A stretch of DNA of 64,000 nt from the NCBI GenBank assembly GCA_017621705.1, contig JAGASR010000031.1:1-64000 (forward strand), given 5' to 3'. Position 1 is the first letter of the stretch; every line of letters starts with the position of its first letter. The notes under the pieces are model-generated. The model made no database searches. It saw only the letters and a list, made by a program, of their open reading frames with translations, and had not been told where the DNA came from. Positions 18,216 to 26,620 of this stretch are shown here, piece after piece. A program made the position numbers and the translations under genes. This stretch comes from Clostridia bacterium. GTDB taxonomy: Bacteria; Bacillota; Clostridia; Oscillospirales; UBA644.

Positions 18216-19265
18216 ATGAACGAACAAGTTAAAAATCTGATAGATACTCTTGAAAGAGAACATTCTCTTTCAACCGAAGAATATAAATATCTTGTAGAAA
18301 ATATCAGCAAAGAAGCGGCCGATTATGCGGCGCAAAAAGCAGTTGCGGTTCGAAAATCCGTTTACGGAAACTCTGTTTTTATCCGCGGACTTATCGAAAT
18401 AGGAAACGTCTGTAGAAATGACTGCTATTATTGCGGTATCCGTAAATCCAATAAAAACTGCGATCGCTATCGACTGACCGAAGAACAGATCCTTGAGTGC
18501 TGCAGAGAAGGCTATCCTTTGGGATTTCGGACTTTCGTTATGCAGGGCGGAGAAGACGGCTCTCTTTCAGCCGAAAAAGTCTGTCGCATCGTTGAAAAGA
18601 TCAAATCGGAATTTCCTGACTGTGCCGTAACTCTATCTCTCGGAGAATATCCGACCGAAGATTATATCGCAATGTTCGAATCTGGTGCCGACCGTTATCT
18701 CTTGCGTCACGAAACCGCAAACAAAGAGCATTACGAAAAACTGCATCCCGAAAATATGTCGTTTGAAAACAGAATGAGATGTCTTCATGATCTTAAACAG
18801 ATCGGTTTTCAGGTCGGCTGCGGCTTTATGGTCGGTTCCCCTTATCAGACTTCGCAGACTATTGCGGAAGATCTCAAATTTATCGAGACTTTTTCTCCCG
18901 AAATGTGCGGCATCGGTCCGTATCTTCCCCATAAAGATACTCCGTTTTTCGATAAGCCTGCAGGAAGCGTAGATATGACTGTCTATTTGCTTTCACTGAT
19001 CAGACTTATCAAACCTACGATCCTTTTGCCTTCAACTACCGCCCTTGCATCTATTGAAAAGAACGGCAGAGAAAGAGGCATTCTCGCAGGCGCAAATGTC
19101 GTCATGCCCAATCTTTCACCGTTCTCGGAAAGAAAAAAATATTCTTTGTATGACGGTAAAGCGTATTCCGGAAGCGAATCTGCCCAGTCTCTGATCGAAC
19201 TTAAAGAGCAGATGGCAAGAATCGGATACGAAGTTGTTGTCGCCAGAGGCGACGTATCAAAATAA
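18216..19265 (+). CDS. hydE: [FeFe]-hydrogenase H-cluster radical SAM maturase HydE
   Basis: 349 residues. The radical SAM cluster motif is CRNDCYYCG (CX3CX2C, about residue 67), followed by SAM-binding QGGEDG and a BATS-type C-terminal domain as in biotin synthase relatives. HydE acts with HydG and HydF to build the 2Fe subcluster of the H-cluster. It is flanked by the TM1266-like gene and hydG on the same strand. Confidence 0.96.
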   Translation: MNEQVKNLIDTLEREHSLSTEEYKYLVENISKEAADYAAQKAVAVRKSVYGNSVFIRGLIEIGNVCRNDCYYCGIRKSNKNCDRYRLTEEQILECCREGYPLGFRTFVMQGGEDGSLSAEKVCRIVEKIKSEFPDCAVTLSLGEYPTEDYIAMFESGADRYLLRHETANKEHYEKLHPENMSFENRMRCLHDLKQIGFQVGCGFMVGSPYQTSQTIAEDLKFIETFSPEMCGIGPYLPHKDTPFFDKPAGSVDMTVYLLSLIRLIKPTILLPSTTALASIEKNGRERGILAGANVVMPNLSPFSERKKYSLYDGKAYSGSESAQSLIELKEQMARIGYEVVVARGDVSK

Positions 19266-19341
19266 GCGTTAAATAAAACTAAAAATAAATTAATTATCTG
19301 AACGGAAAGTTAATTCTGACCGTAAGAAAGGAACTGAAAAA

Positions 19342-20790
19342 ATGGCTAAATACGATCCCAAATCTTTAAAAGCAGAAGAATTTATCAACGACGAGGAGAT
19401 CCGTGCAACCCTCGAATATGCAGAACAGAATAAAAACAATGTCGAGCTTATTGACAGTATTCTCGAAAAAGCACGTCCTGTCAAAATAGGCAACGAAACC
19501 CGTTGCGCAGGTCTTTCGCATCGAGAAGCCTCTGTTCTTCTTGCGTGCGAAATTCCCGAAAAAGTCGAGGAAATGTATAAACTTGCGGAAGAGATCAAAC
19601 TTGCGCTTTACGGCAACCGCATAGTTATGTTTGCACCTCTCTATCTTTCCAATTATTGCGTAAACGGTTGCGTATACTGCCCGTATCATGCGAAAAACAA
19701 GAATATATGCCGTAAAAAACTCTCTCAGGAAGAGATCGAAAAAGAAGTTATCGCTCTTCAGGATATGGGACACAAACGTCTTGCTCTCGAAGCAGGCGAA
19801 GACCCTGTTCACAATCCCATTGAATATATCCTTGACAGTATCAAGACTATCTACAGCATCAAGCATAAAAACGGTGCTATTCGCCGCGTAAACGTAAATA
19901 TTGCCGCTACGACCGTCGAAAACTACCGTAAACTCAAAGAAGCAGGAATCGGAACATATATCCTTTTCCAGGAAACTTACCACAAAAAGAGCTATCTTGA
20001 GCTTCATCCCACAGGCCCCAAACATGACTACGATTACCACACCGAAGCTATGGACAGAGCTATGCAGGGCGGTATCGATGACGTAGGTCTCGGTGTTCTT
20101 TTCGGTCTCGAACTTTATAAATACGAATTTGCAGGCCTTCTCATGCATGCCGAACATCTCGAAGCCGCTTTCGGAGTAGGTCCTCACACAATTAGCGTTC
20201 CCAGAATCAAACGCGCGGACGATATCGACCCGTCTGTATTCGATAACGGTATTGATGACGAAACATTTGCAAAGATCATCGCTTGTATCCGTATCGCTGT
20301 TCCGTATACGGGTATGATCATTTCTACCAGAGAAAGCCAGGCAGTAAGAGAACGTGCGCTTAATATCGGTATTTCCCAGATCAGCGGCGCTTCCCGTACT
20401 TCCGTCGGCGGTTATACAGAAGAAGACCGTCCTCACGATACCGAACAGTTTGATGTTTCAGACCAGAGAACGCTCGATGAAGTCGTCAACTGGATGATCG
20501 GTCTCGGCTTTATTCCTTCTTTCTGTACGGCTTGCTACAGAGAGGGTAGAACGGGCGACAGGTTCATGAGCCTTTGCAAGAGCGGTCAGATTCTCAACTG
20601 CTGTCACCCCAATGCTCTTATGACTCTTACGGAATTCCTTTCCGACTATGCATCGGAAGATACAAAAAAGAAAGGTCTCGAACTTATCAAGCGCGAACTT
20701 GAAAGAATTCCCAATGAAAAAGTAAGAAAGATCGCAGAAAAGAATATCGAAGCGATCACAACTTCCAACAGCAGAGACTTCCGTTTCTGA
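19342..20790 (+). CDS. hydG: [FeFe]-hydrogenase H-cluster radical SAM maturase HydG
   Basis: 482 residues. The radical SAM motif is YCVNGCVYCPYH (CX3CX2C, about residue 97). The C-terminal extension with CTACYREGRTGDRFM and a later Cys pair before HPNALMTLTEFL binds the auxiliary cluster; HydG lyses tyrosine to make CO and cyanide for the H-cluster. AAGGAACTG precedes the start. The 76-nt gap after hydE shows no terminator. Confidence 0.97.
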   Translation: MAKYDPKSLKAEEFINDEEIRATLEYAEQNKNNVELIDSILEKARPVKIGNETRCAGLSHREASVLLACEIPEKVEEMYKLAEEIKLALYGNRIVMFAPLYLSNYCVNGCVYCPYHAKNKNICRKKLSQEEIEKEVIALQDMGHKRLALEAGEDPVHNPIEYILDSIKTIYSIKHKNGAIRRVNVNIAATTVENYRKLKEAGIGTYILFQETYHKKSYLELHPTGPKHDYDYHTEAMDRAMQGGIDDVGLGVLFGLELYKYEFAGLLMHAEHLEAAFGVGPHTISVPRIKRADDIDPSVFDNGIDDETFAKIIACIRIAVPYTGMIISTRESQAVRERALNIGISQISGASRTSVGGYTEEDRPHDTEQFDVSDQRTLDEVVNWMIGLGFIPSFCTACYREGRTGDRFMSLCKSGQILNCCHPNALMTLTEFLSDYASEDTKKKGLELIKRELERIPNEKVRKIAEKNIEAITTSNSRDFRF

Positions 20791-20808
20791 TTTTGAAAGG
20801 AGATATTT

Positions 20809-22011
20809 ATGGGCCTTAACGATAAAGCAACTTCCGAACGAGTCCATATAGGTTTTTTCGGTTTACGTAACGCAGGAAAATCGAGTGTCGTAAATGCTGT
20901 TACGGGGCAGAGTGTGTCTGTCGTTTCAGACGTTAAAGGAACAACGACAGATGCCGTCGAGAAATCTATGGAGCTTCTGCCGATAGGTCCCGTTGTTATT
21001 ATTGACACTCCCGGTATAGATGATTCCGGTGAGCTCGGAGATCTTCGTGTTAAGAGAACGAAAAAGGTTCTTAATAAAACTGATATCGCCGTTCTTGTTG
21101 TCGATGCTCAAAAGGGAATGAGTGAACACGATATTTCTCTCAAAACTCTTTTTGAACAGAAAGAGATCCCGTATGTTATCGCTTATAACAAAAGCGATAT
21201 GCTTGCGGATATTCCCGCAGAGACTGACAATGAAATATATGTCAGCGCAAAAAACGGAACGAACATCTACGAACTGAAAGAAAAAATCGGTAAACTTTCG
21301 GGCGCTGAAACAAATCAGAAAAAAATTGTCGGAGATATAATCGAACCGGGTGATAATATTGTCCTTGTCGTTCCTATCGACTCATCTGCGCCCAAAGGAC
21401 GCCTTATTTTGCCGCAACAGCAAACTATCAGGGATATTCTCGACTCGGGCGCTATTGCTACCGTAACGCGCGATACAGAGCTTAAAAAAGCACTTTCGTC
21501 TCTTGCGGATAAGCCGAAACTTGTAATAACCGACTCTCAGGCATTCGGTAAGGTCGGAAAAGATACGCCCGAAGATATTCTTCTTACTTCTTTTTCGATT
21601 CTGTTTGCCCGTTATAAAGGCGATCTTCTTCAGGTCGTAAAAGGTGCCGCAAAACTCGGAAAACTTCAGGACGGCGATACTGTTCTTATCTCCGAAGGCT
21701 GTACGCACCATCGTCAGTGTAATGATATCGGCACCGTTAAACTTCCCGGCTGGATCAAGGGTTTTTGCGGTAAAGATATTAATTTTGAGTTTACATCAGG
21801 CGGTGATTTTCCCGAAGATCTTTCAAAATATGCTTTGATCGTCCATTGTGGCGGCTGTATGCTTAACGAACGCGAAATGAAATACCGTATCCGTCATGCA
21901 TCAGATAACGAAATACCCATAACAAACTACGGTATCGCGATCGCGCATATCCATGGCCTTTTGAAACGCTCGCTTTCACCGTTCCCCGAAATTCAGAAAG
22001 AGCTTGATTAA
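20809..22011 (+). CDS. hydF: [FeFe]-hydrogenase maturation GTPase HydF
   Basis: 400 residues. N-terminal GTPase domain with the P-loop GLRNAGKSSV (about residues 21-30), DTPGID and NKSD; a middle dimerisation domain; and a C-terminal FeS domain with CTH and HCGGC, the cluster ligands of the family. HydF is the scaffold on which the 2Fe unit is assembled and passed to the hydrogenase. AAAGGAG precedes the start. It ends the operon, just before a strong terminator. Confidence 0.96.
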   Translation: MGLNDKATSERVHIGFFGLRNAGKSSVVNAVTGQSVSVVSDVKGTTTDAVEKSMELLPIGPVVIIDTPGIDDSGELGDLRVKRTKKVLNKTDIAVLVVDAQKGMSEHDISLKTLFEQKEIPYVIAYNKSDMLADIPAETDNEIYVSAKNGTNIYELKEKIGKLSGAETNQKKIVGDIIEPGDNIVLVVPIDSSAPKGRLILPQQQTIRDILDSGAIATVTRDTELKKALSSLADKPKLVITDSQAFGKVGKDTPEDILLTSFSILFARYKGDLLQVVKGAAKLGKLQDGDTVLISEGCTHHRQCNDIGTVKLPGWIKGFCGKDINFEFTSGGDFPEDLSKYALIVHCGGCMLNEREMKYRIRHASDNEIPITNYGIAIAHIHGLLKRSLSPFPEIQKELD

Positions 22012-22018
22012 AAATATT

Positions 22019-22050
22019 CCCCGAAAGATCTATTCTTTCGGGGTTAAATT
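22019..22050. terminator. terminator after hydF
   Basis: CCCCGAAAG / CTTTCGGGG (9 bp), loop of 7, then TTAAATTT. It lies between convergent hydF and the membrane XRE gene and could serve both. Confidence 0.85.
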
Positions 22051-22622
22051 TATTTTCTTTTTATATGTCGATATATCAGATGTCCTGTATAAAACATTAA
22101 TGCGAAAAAGAGTATGCCTATCAGAATTGAATGCCAGAAATTAAATCCGAAGATATACGGGCTTGCAATCAATAAAATCAGCGTTGTAACCCAACCGATT
22201 ATGATAAGCGCATACTTCTTTGCACACAAGCAGATTATACTGCAGAATAAAGCGTATATTCCGATGAATATAAATAATCTTCCAAAGAAGAATGATAATA
22301 TCAGGCAGTTCAATCCTATTGTCAGTAGAATATAACCGATAATCTTTTGTGTCAAAGAATCTTTGGGTCCCGATGTTTGACGATTATCAATTACAGTGAC
22401 TTCATTTATATTGCCGATTTCAGGCTTCTTGTGCAGAACAAGCTCATCCAATGTTATTTCAAACAAGTCGCTTAATTGAATAAGTTTGTCAAGTTCGAGA
22501 ATGCTTGCGTTTGTTTCCCATTTTGAAACAGATTGTCTTGAAACGTCAAGCTGTTCTGCGAGATCGCTTTGAGACATATTTTTTGAATTTCTCAGTTCGG
22601 AGATCTTTTCTCCCAAGGTCAT
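22050..22622 (-). CDS. XRE-family regulator with four-helix membrane domain
   Basis: 190 residues. The HTH is at about 5-60 (KNMSQSDLAEQLDVSRQSVSKWE), a polar linker runs from 70 to 95, and four hydrophobic segments follow (about 96-185). It is a paralogue in layout of the gene at 6603-7136 and has a promoter of the same plan. A membrane-tethered repressor responding to envelope state is plausible but unproven. Confidence 0.85.
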   Translation of the reverse strand: MTLGEKISELRNSKNMSQSDLAEQLDVSRQSVSKWETNASILELDKLIQLSDLFEITLDELVLHKKPEIGNINEVTVIDNRQTSGPKDSLTQKIIGYILLTIGLNCLILSFFFGRLFIFIGIYALFCSIICLCAKKYALIIIGWVTTLILLIASPYIFGFNFWHSILIGILFFALMFYTGHLIYRHIKRK

Positions 22623-22645
22623 TTTATCACCTGCTTTCTGATGTT

Positions 22646-22710
22646 ATTATAGCATAATTACGGTTGATTGTCTACCAACCGAGCTTGTTTTTTTAGCAAC
22701 TGACGGTTGC
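22646..22710 (-). promoter_or_regulatory. promoter and GTTG-type operator of the second membrane XRE gene
   Basis: Minus strand: -35 TAGACA (complement of 22669-22674), 17-nt spacer, -10 TATAAT (complement of 22646-22651). The -35 lies inside GGTTG-N9-CAACC (22662-22680), and a second repeat GCAAC-N5-GTTGC follows (22696-22710). The inner TCTACC is shared with the operator at 7180-7199. Confidence 0.6.
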
Positions 22711-22737
22711 ACCTGCTTTTTTATTATAAAAATAACA

Positions 22738-22765
22738 ACAGACATACCCAAATGAGTATGTCTGT
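22738..22765 (-). terminator. terminator of the TraX-HAD transcript
   Basis: ACAGACATAC / GTATGTCTGT (10 bp) with loop CCAAATGA; on the minus strand it is followed by a T-rich tract. The loop with its closing pair, CCCAAATGAG, recurs in the hairpin at 52811-52839. Confidence 0.75.
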
Positions 22766-22772
22766 GTCTGTT

Positions 22773-23504
22773 TTATCCAAAATATTCAATTAATTCCGCA
22801 AAGTCGTTTACGACAACTTTTGCCGCTGCCTTGACTTCCGGTTTTGCATTCTGAACAGCAGCACCGTTGAACGCTTTGATCATCGGGATATCATTGTAGT
22901 TGTCTCCGATAGTTATAATATCCTTTTCAGCAACTCCGAATATCTCTGCGACTTTTGCAATTCCGACCGCCTTTGAAATTCCGTAGGGAGGAATATCAAC
23001 GCAGCCACCGTTCTGATGAGCTGTAAATTCGCCAACAAACTCCTTATTGACTTTTTCGACAAATATTCTCGCTTCATCTTCGGTCGCAAAATATGTGTTC
23101 ATCTGAGTAGTGTAGGGGATGCTCTTCATAAGCTCTACATCAAGTTCGGGATGGTTTCTGTTGTATAGATCAACATGGTTTCTCGGGAGTGCAACTCCGC
23201 AGGAAAGACCGCCGTTTTCTCTTATAAACATTGCAAGCTTTTGGATCTTTTCGTTATCGCAGGTGTATGCAAAAAGATCTTCTTTATCTGCGCCTACAAC
23301 ATGTCCGCCGCTTGCTCCCGCAAGAAAGTCAAATTCGAATTTGATCGCTTCCTGTTCCCAGATAAGACCGATAGTTGCTCTTCCGGAAACTAAACCGAAA
23401 ATATTACCGTCTTTTCTCCATTTGGAAATAGCGTCTCTGTCTATCTGAGTTAATGGACCTCCTCTGCAAAGAGTTCCGTCAAAGTCTGATGCTATAAGTT
23501 TCAT
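22773..23504 (-). CDS. HAD-superfamily (Cof-type) sugar-phosphate phosphatase
   Basis: 243 residues. Motif I DFDGTL at residues 8-13, motif II SGRAT, and motif IV GDNYNDIPMI near the C-terminus, with a Cof/C2B cap between about 85 and 175. Such enzymes dephosphorylate small metabolites in the cytoplasm; the substrate cannot be assigned. GAGG precedes the start. It follows the TraX-like gene by 20 nt in the same direction. Confidence 0.88.
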   Translation of the reverse strand: MKLIASDFDGTLCRGGPLTQIDRDAISKWRKDGNIFGLVSGRATIGLIWEQEAIKFEFDFLAGASGGHVVGADKEDLFAYTCDNEKIQKLAMFIRENGGLSCGVALPRNHVDLYNRNHPELDVELMKSIPYTTQMNTYFATEDEARIFVEKVNKEFVGEFTAHQNGGCVDIPPYGISKAVGIAKVAEIFGVAEKDIITIGDNYNDIPMIKAFNGAAVQNAKPEVKAAAKVVVNDFAELIEYFG

Positions 23505-23524
23505 ATCTTTTTTCCTCGATTAAA

Positions 23525-24163
23525 TTAAATTTGAAGTAATATATAAATCAACACCATGTGCAAAGGGTAAAATATGTAAAACAGATATTTTGCATTCGGA
23601 CCTTTTTTACCGTTGGCAAGGCATATTAACGGCAATGCGCAAAGTCCGAAAAGTTGGACGAGATTAAGCCGAAAATACGATTCGCCTTTGCCTAAAAATG
23701 TCATCATATATACGGCATAGACGGGTATGGGATACAGAAGATTTTTTAGCTTGTCACCGTTGGCGTGATAAAAAGCAATTATCAGAAAAACTCCCGTAAA
23801 AGACCAGTCACTTTGCAGTAAATGAGCAATATATGCAAAGATCGCATACGAGAAAATTCTGCACCAATTTTTCTTTGTATACAGAGATGCTACACCCAGA
23901 AATATCGTGATAATAACATTTGAGTGACGTTCAAAAAGCAAATAGTAAAACGGTTCGGAAACCAAAGCGAATATTCCGAGTCTCAAAAGATATTTCGGGA
24001 CATTTTTTGTTTTACGGTATCCTGTAGCTGCCTGATATGCCATTATCGGCATTGTTATGCGACCGATAGCCCGTAGCCATAACTCAGAAGGAAAGACCTT
24101 TGCACCGATATGATCACACGCCATCGCCACGATGGCAATCAGTTTTAAAATGAAAGATGACAT
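23525..24163 (-). CDS. TraX-family membrane protein
   Basis: 212 residues with about 7-8 TM segments. The N-terminal KLIAIVAMACDHIGAKVFP and the later RLGIFALVSEPFYYLLF are typical of the TraX family (acyltransferase-3-like). TraX of plasmid F acetylates pilin; the role of chromosomal TraX proteins in Firmicutes is unclear. An in-frame ATG 16 codons upstream has no ribosome site, so the ATG at 24163 is used. No conjugation gene is nearby. Confidence 0.82.
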   Translation of the reverse strand: MSSFILKLIAIVAMACDHIGAKVFPSELWLRAIGRITMPIMAYQAATGYRKTKNVPKYLLRLGIFALVSEPFYYLLFERHSNVIITIFLGVASLYTKKNWCRIFSYAIFAYIAHLLQSDWSFTGVFLIIAFYHANGDKLKNLLYPIPVYAVYMMTFLGKGESYFRLNLVQLFGLCALPLICLANGKKGPNAKYLFYIFYPLHMVLIYILLQI

Positions 24164-24348
24164 ATCTTTTCTCTTTTCGCACTTTATGTCAATGTTCTTT
24201 AAATATATCATATTTCGTTATAAATGTCAAGTTTTGTGACGTAATAATGTCGAAATAGGGTTTTAATCGATCGAATGTTGCACATATTTTACTTAATATT
24301 GTCTAAAATAAAACTTTGTAAAATAAATGAAAAATCGCAAAAAAGGGG

Positions 24349-24377
24349 TTGACAAATCGAGATTTTTGTTATATAAT
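24349..24377 (+). promoter_or_regulatory. consensus promoter of tRNA-Gln
   Basis: TTGACA (24349-24354), 17-nt spacer, TATAAT (24372-24377), 43 nt before the tRNA. Both hexamers match the sigma-A consensus exactly. The rest of the 257-nt gap (24164-24420) shows nothing else. Confidence 0.9.
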
Positions 24378-24420
24378 ATACAAGCTGATTGCAGGCGATG
24401 AAAAATCGCCGTCAGCATAT

Positions 24421-24494
24421 TGCGGGATTGTGTAATGGTAGCACGGCAGACTCTGACTCTGTTTGTGAGGGTTCGAGCCCTTCTCCCGCAGCCA
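24421..24494 (+). tRNA. tRNA-Gln (anticodon CUG)
   Basis: 74 nt including encoded CCA. The cloverleaf closes fully: acceptor TGCGGGA/TCCCGCA with the U1-A72 pair typical of bacterial tRNA-Gln, D stem GTGT/GCAC, anticodon stem GCAGA/TCTGT with loop CTCTGAC (anticodon CTG at 24453-24455), a four-base variable loop, T arm GAGGG-TTCGAGC-CCTTC, and discriminator G73 as in bacterial Gln tRNAs. It stands alone between its own promoter and terminator. Confidence 0.95.
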
Positions 24495-24495
24495 T

Positions 24496-24528
24496 AATTC
24501 CCAAGTCGAAAGGCTTGGGAATTTTTTT
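24496..24528 (+). terminator. terminator of tRNA-Gln
   Basis: AATTCCCAAG / CTTGGGAATT (10 bp), loop TCGAAAGG, followed by a run of seven T. It begins 2 nt after the tRNA CCA. Confidence 0.95.
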
Positions 24529-24542
24529 ATATAAAGAATTAT

Positions 24543-24573
24543 GTAGGCGACACAGTTTTTCTGTGTCGCCTAC
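24543..24573. terminator. 13-bp hairpin 3' of the six-hairpin hydrolase gene
   Basis: GTAGGCGACACAG / CTGTGTCGCCTAC, perfect 13-bp stem, TTTTT loop, without a clear T run on either side. It probably ends the minus-strand glycan operon. Confidence 0.6.
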
Positions 24574-24602
24574 CTTCATCATGAAATCAGTTTATATTTT
24601 TT

Positions 24603-26513
24603 TCAAACATTTACTTCCCTGTATTCTCCGTTTTTACCCTCAGCGAGGACAGTACCGTCGTTTCTTACAACGGTATATCCTTCTTTTTCGAGAAGAATAT
24701 CAAAAATTATACCATGTGCGCGGATGTTCGTTAAATACAGATGATCGAGAGCATCCGGCAGTGTGGGTTTGATACTGAATGAATTAAGTCCGGTCGGTTT
24801 GATATCAAGAAGACCTTCCGTTATTACTTTACAAAAGAGTGCCGATTCACCGGATAAATGACGTCTTGCACCTTCGGGATATGCCTCAACTGCGTAGGGA
24901 ACTCGTTCTCCCAGTAATCTGTTTTCTGAGTACTGCAAAAGAAGTTTTGTCGCTTCATCCGTATATCCCGATGCGAAAATACCGCGGAGAGCATATAATG
25001 TCGATCTGTCCCAAATCGTGGAACATCCTTCTGCTGTAAGGAATCCGTCGGGCTTCATCAGATATTCGGAAGTAAGAGCATCGACCGTAGCTTTTGATCG
25101 ATCGTAAATTCCGACACATAACGGCATACATATCCAGCTTCTCATTATCTCACATTCTTTATAATAACGGTAAGTCGGTATTCCGTGTATGTCTACGCCG
25201 AAATAGTTTTCGATCGAATCACGAAGCTCGGCTGCACGGTTTTCATATTCTTTGGCAAGATCGGGATTTCCGAGCTCGAGTTCCAATGCGGAGGCTGCAA
25301 GATAACCTGAATAGGTGAGGGTAGATGTGCAAAGATTTGCGGTACCGGAAGGGAATCTTCCTTCGAGCTCATCACTGTCCGATGCTATGACTCCGTCTTC
25401 GTTTTTCTTTCTGTTGCAGTATTCTGCGCACCATTCAATACCGGGACGAAGTTCTTCTGCCAAAGCCCGATCGCCTGTTGTCAAAGCAAATCTTGACGCG
25501 CCGTATAAATACATTGCCGCGTCACCTCGGTCTCCTGCGCCGTTCCAGTAGTCTATGCCTTCTGCAATAACGGATGACGGGATCGGTTGATATTTTGAAG
25601 ACATAAACGGCATGTACATACGGTACGCATTAGCGCTGCATTCGATCAACGCATCGTCCCCTGTATATGCAAAATACGGTCCTGCATACTCAACCTGGTC
25701 ATTGCACCATGTTGCGGCGTAGTAGCTTTTACCGCCGGGGCTGTGAATTAATCCGTATTTTGTGTCGAAAACAGATTCGCCCGCTCTTATCTTTGCAAAA
25801 CGGAACATTGTATCGAGAAGCTGATTTCCCGTATCAAGTTTCATCGGCGATGTCAATCTTTCGATATTTGCGATTCTTTTACGTAATTCTGTTTTGGGAT
25901 CTGTATAATCGGGCAGCAAACAGTCCGGAATTTCGTTTGCGACACGACCCGAAAACAATATATAATATGTATATTCTTCGCCTGTTTTCAGCGCTCTGTC
26001 TTCGAAATCGGTTGAGACTTCCATTATATTTATGCCCATCGGGCCCATCGTCTGATCGACCTCGTTATTTTTGACTGTAACCGTTATGTTGACAGATTTA
26101 TTCCCGTTATTTTTAACGGTTACCTCTTCATATGTTATACGGTAATCCGTGGATGGATAACAAGTGTGTACAATTTCAAGGTTATTCTTTGTATCTGCAC
26201 AATAAAGAGTCAGAATGCCGTTTTGTTCAACTCTTGTAAGTTCTTCGTTGACAATTTCTCCGTCAATTATCAATTTCGGTACGTTTTCATCGGGGATATC
26301 GAGCTGATAAGTTGCGTGGGTATTGTTGGGCCTTAATCTTAGAGTCGGAAAAGTAGGTCTGTGCATGAGTTTAAATCCGTCTTCGGTCATTCCGTATGTG
26401 ACTGTGTCTGCAACGTAAAAGCCTGCCATCTCTACGTCGTCCGTATGTATATCGCCTTTTTTTACGTTCCATTCGATCGCATGACCGTTACGGATAATAT
26501 TCCATCTTGTCAT
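24603..26513 (-). CDS. (alpha/alpha)6-barrel glycoside hydrolase-like protein
   Basis: 636 residues with no signal peptide. The N-terminal half (1-220) looks like a beta-sandwich; the second part (about 225-560) is a six-hairpin barrel with repeated helical pairs, e.g. GDRGDAAMYLYGASRFALTTGD and LCTSTLTYSGYLAASALELELG; a short beta domain closes the protein. The layout resembles families such as GH78, GH95 or GH63, but no family-specific motif lets me choose. AAAGGAG lies before the start. It is downstream of GH29 and probably acts on the same glycan. An internal hairpin (26557-26594) may reduce its transcription. Confidence 0.7.
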   Translation of the reverse strand: MTRWNIIRNGHAIEWNVKKGDIHTDDVEMAGFYVADTVTYGMTEDGFKLMHRPTFPTLRLRPNNTHATYQLDIPDENVPKLIIDGEIVNEELTRVEQNGILTLYCADTKNNLEIVHTCYPSTDYRITYEEVTVKNNGNKSVNITVTVKNNEVDQTMGPMGINIMEVSTDFEDRALKTGEEYTYYILFSGRVANEIPDCLLPDYTDPKTELRKRIANIERLTSPMKLDTGNQLLDTMFRFAKIRAGESVFDTKYGLIHSPGGKSYYAATWCNDQVEYAGPYFAYTGDDALIECSANAYRMYMPFMSSKYQPIPSSVIAEGIDYWNGAGDRGDAAMYLYGASRFALTTGDRALAEELRPGIEWCAEYCNRKKNEDGVIASDSDELEGRFPSGTANLCTSTLTYSGYLAASALELELGNPDLAKEYENRAAELRDSIENYFGVDIHGIPTYRYYKECEIMRSWICMPLCVGIYDRSKATVDALTSEYLMKPDGFLTAEGCSTIWDRSTLYALRGIFASGYTDEATKLLLQYSENRLLGERVPYAVEAYPEGARRHLSGESALFCKVITEGLLDIKPTGLNSFSIKPTLPDALDHLYLTNIRAHGIIFDILLEKEGYTVVRNDGTVLAEGKNGEYREVNV

Positions 26514-26556
26514 TGTTTATTCTCCTTTGATTTGCTTTGAAACTTTTTTTGAAAAT

Positions 26557-26594
26557 GCCCCACAAAAATCTCTCTTTATAGGGTGTTGTGGGGC
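26557..26594 (-). terminator. intra-operon hairpin between GH29 and the six-hairpin gene
   Basis: GCCCCACAA / TTGTGGGGC (9 bp) with a 20-nt loop; on the minus strand it is followed by ATTTTC and A-rich sequence. Probably a partial terminator or processing site. Confidence 0.55.
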
Positions 26595-26620
26595 TATTAA
26601 TATCTATTTTGCTTTGTCAG

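Noticed and set aside
19366..20436. Minus-strand open frame opposite hydG
   Set aside because: Antisense shadow with no motif, no ribosome site and Cys/Phe-rich composition typical of such frames.
24421..24494. The tRNA as an attachment site for a mobile element
   Set aside because: No integrase gene is adjacent and no repeat of the tRNA 3' end was noticed nearby.
24389..24772. Plus-strand open frame across the tRNA and terminator
   Set aside because: It overlaps tRNA-Gln and its terminator and runs antisense into the hydrolase gene; no ribosome site.
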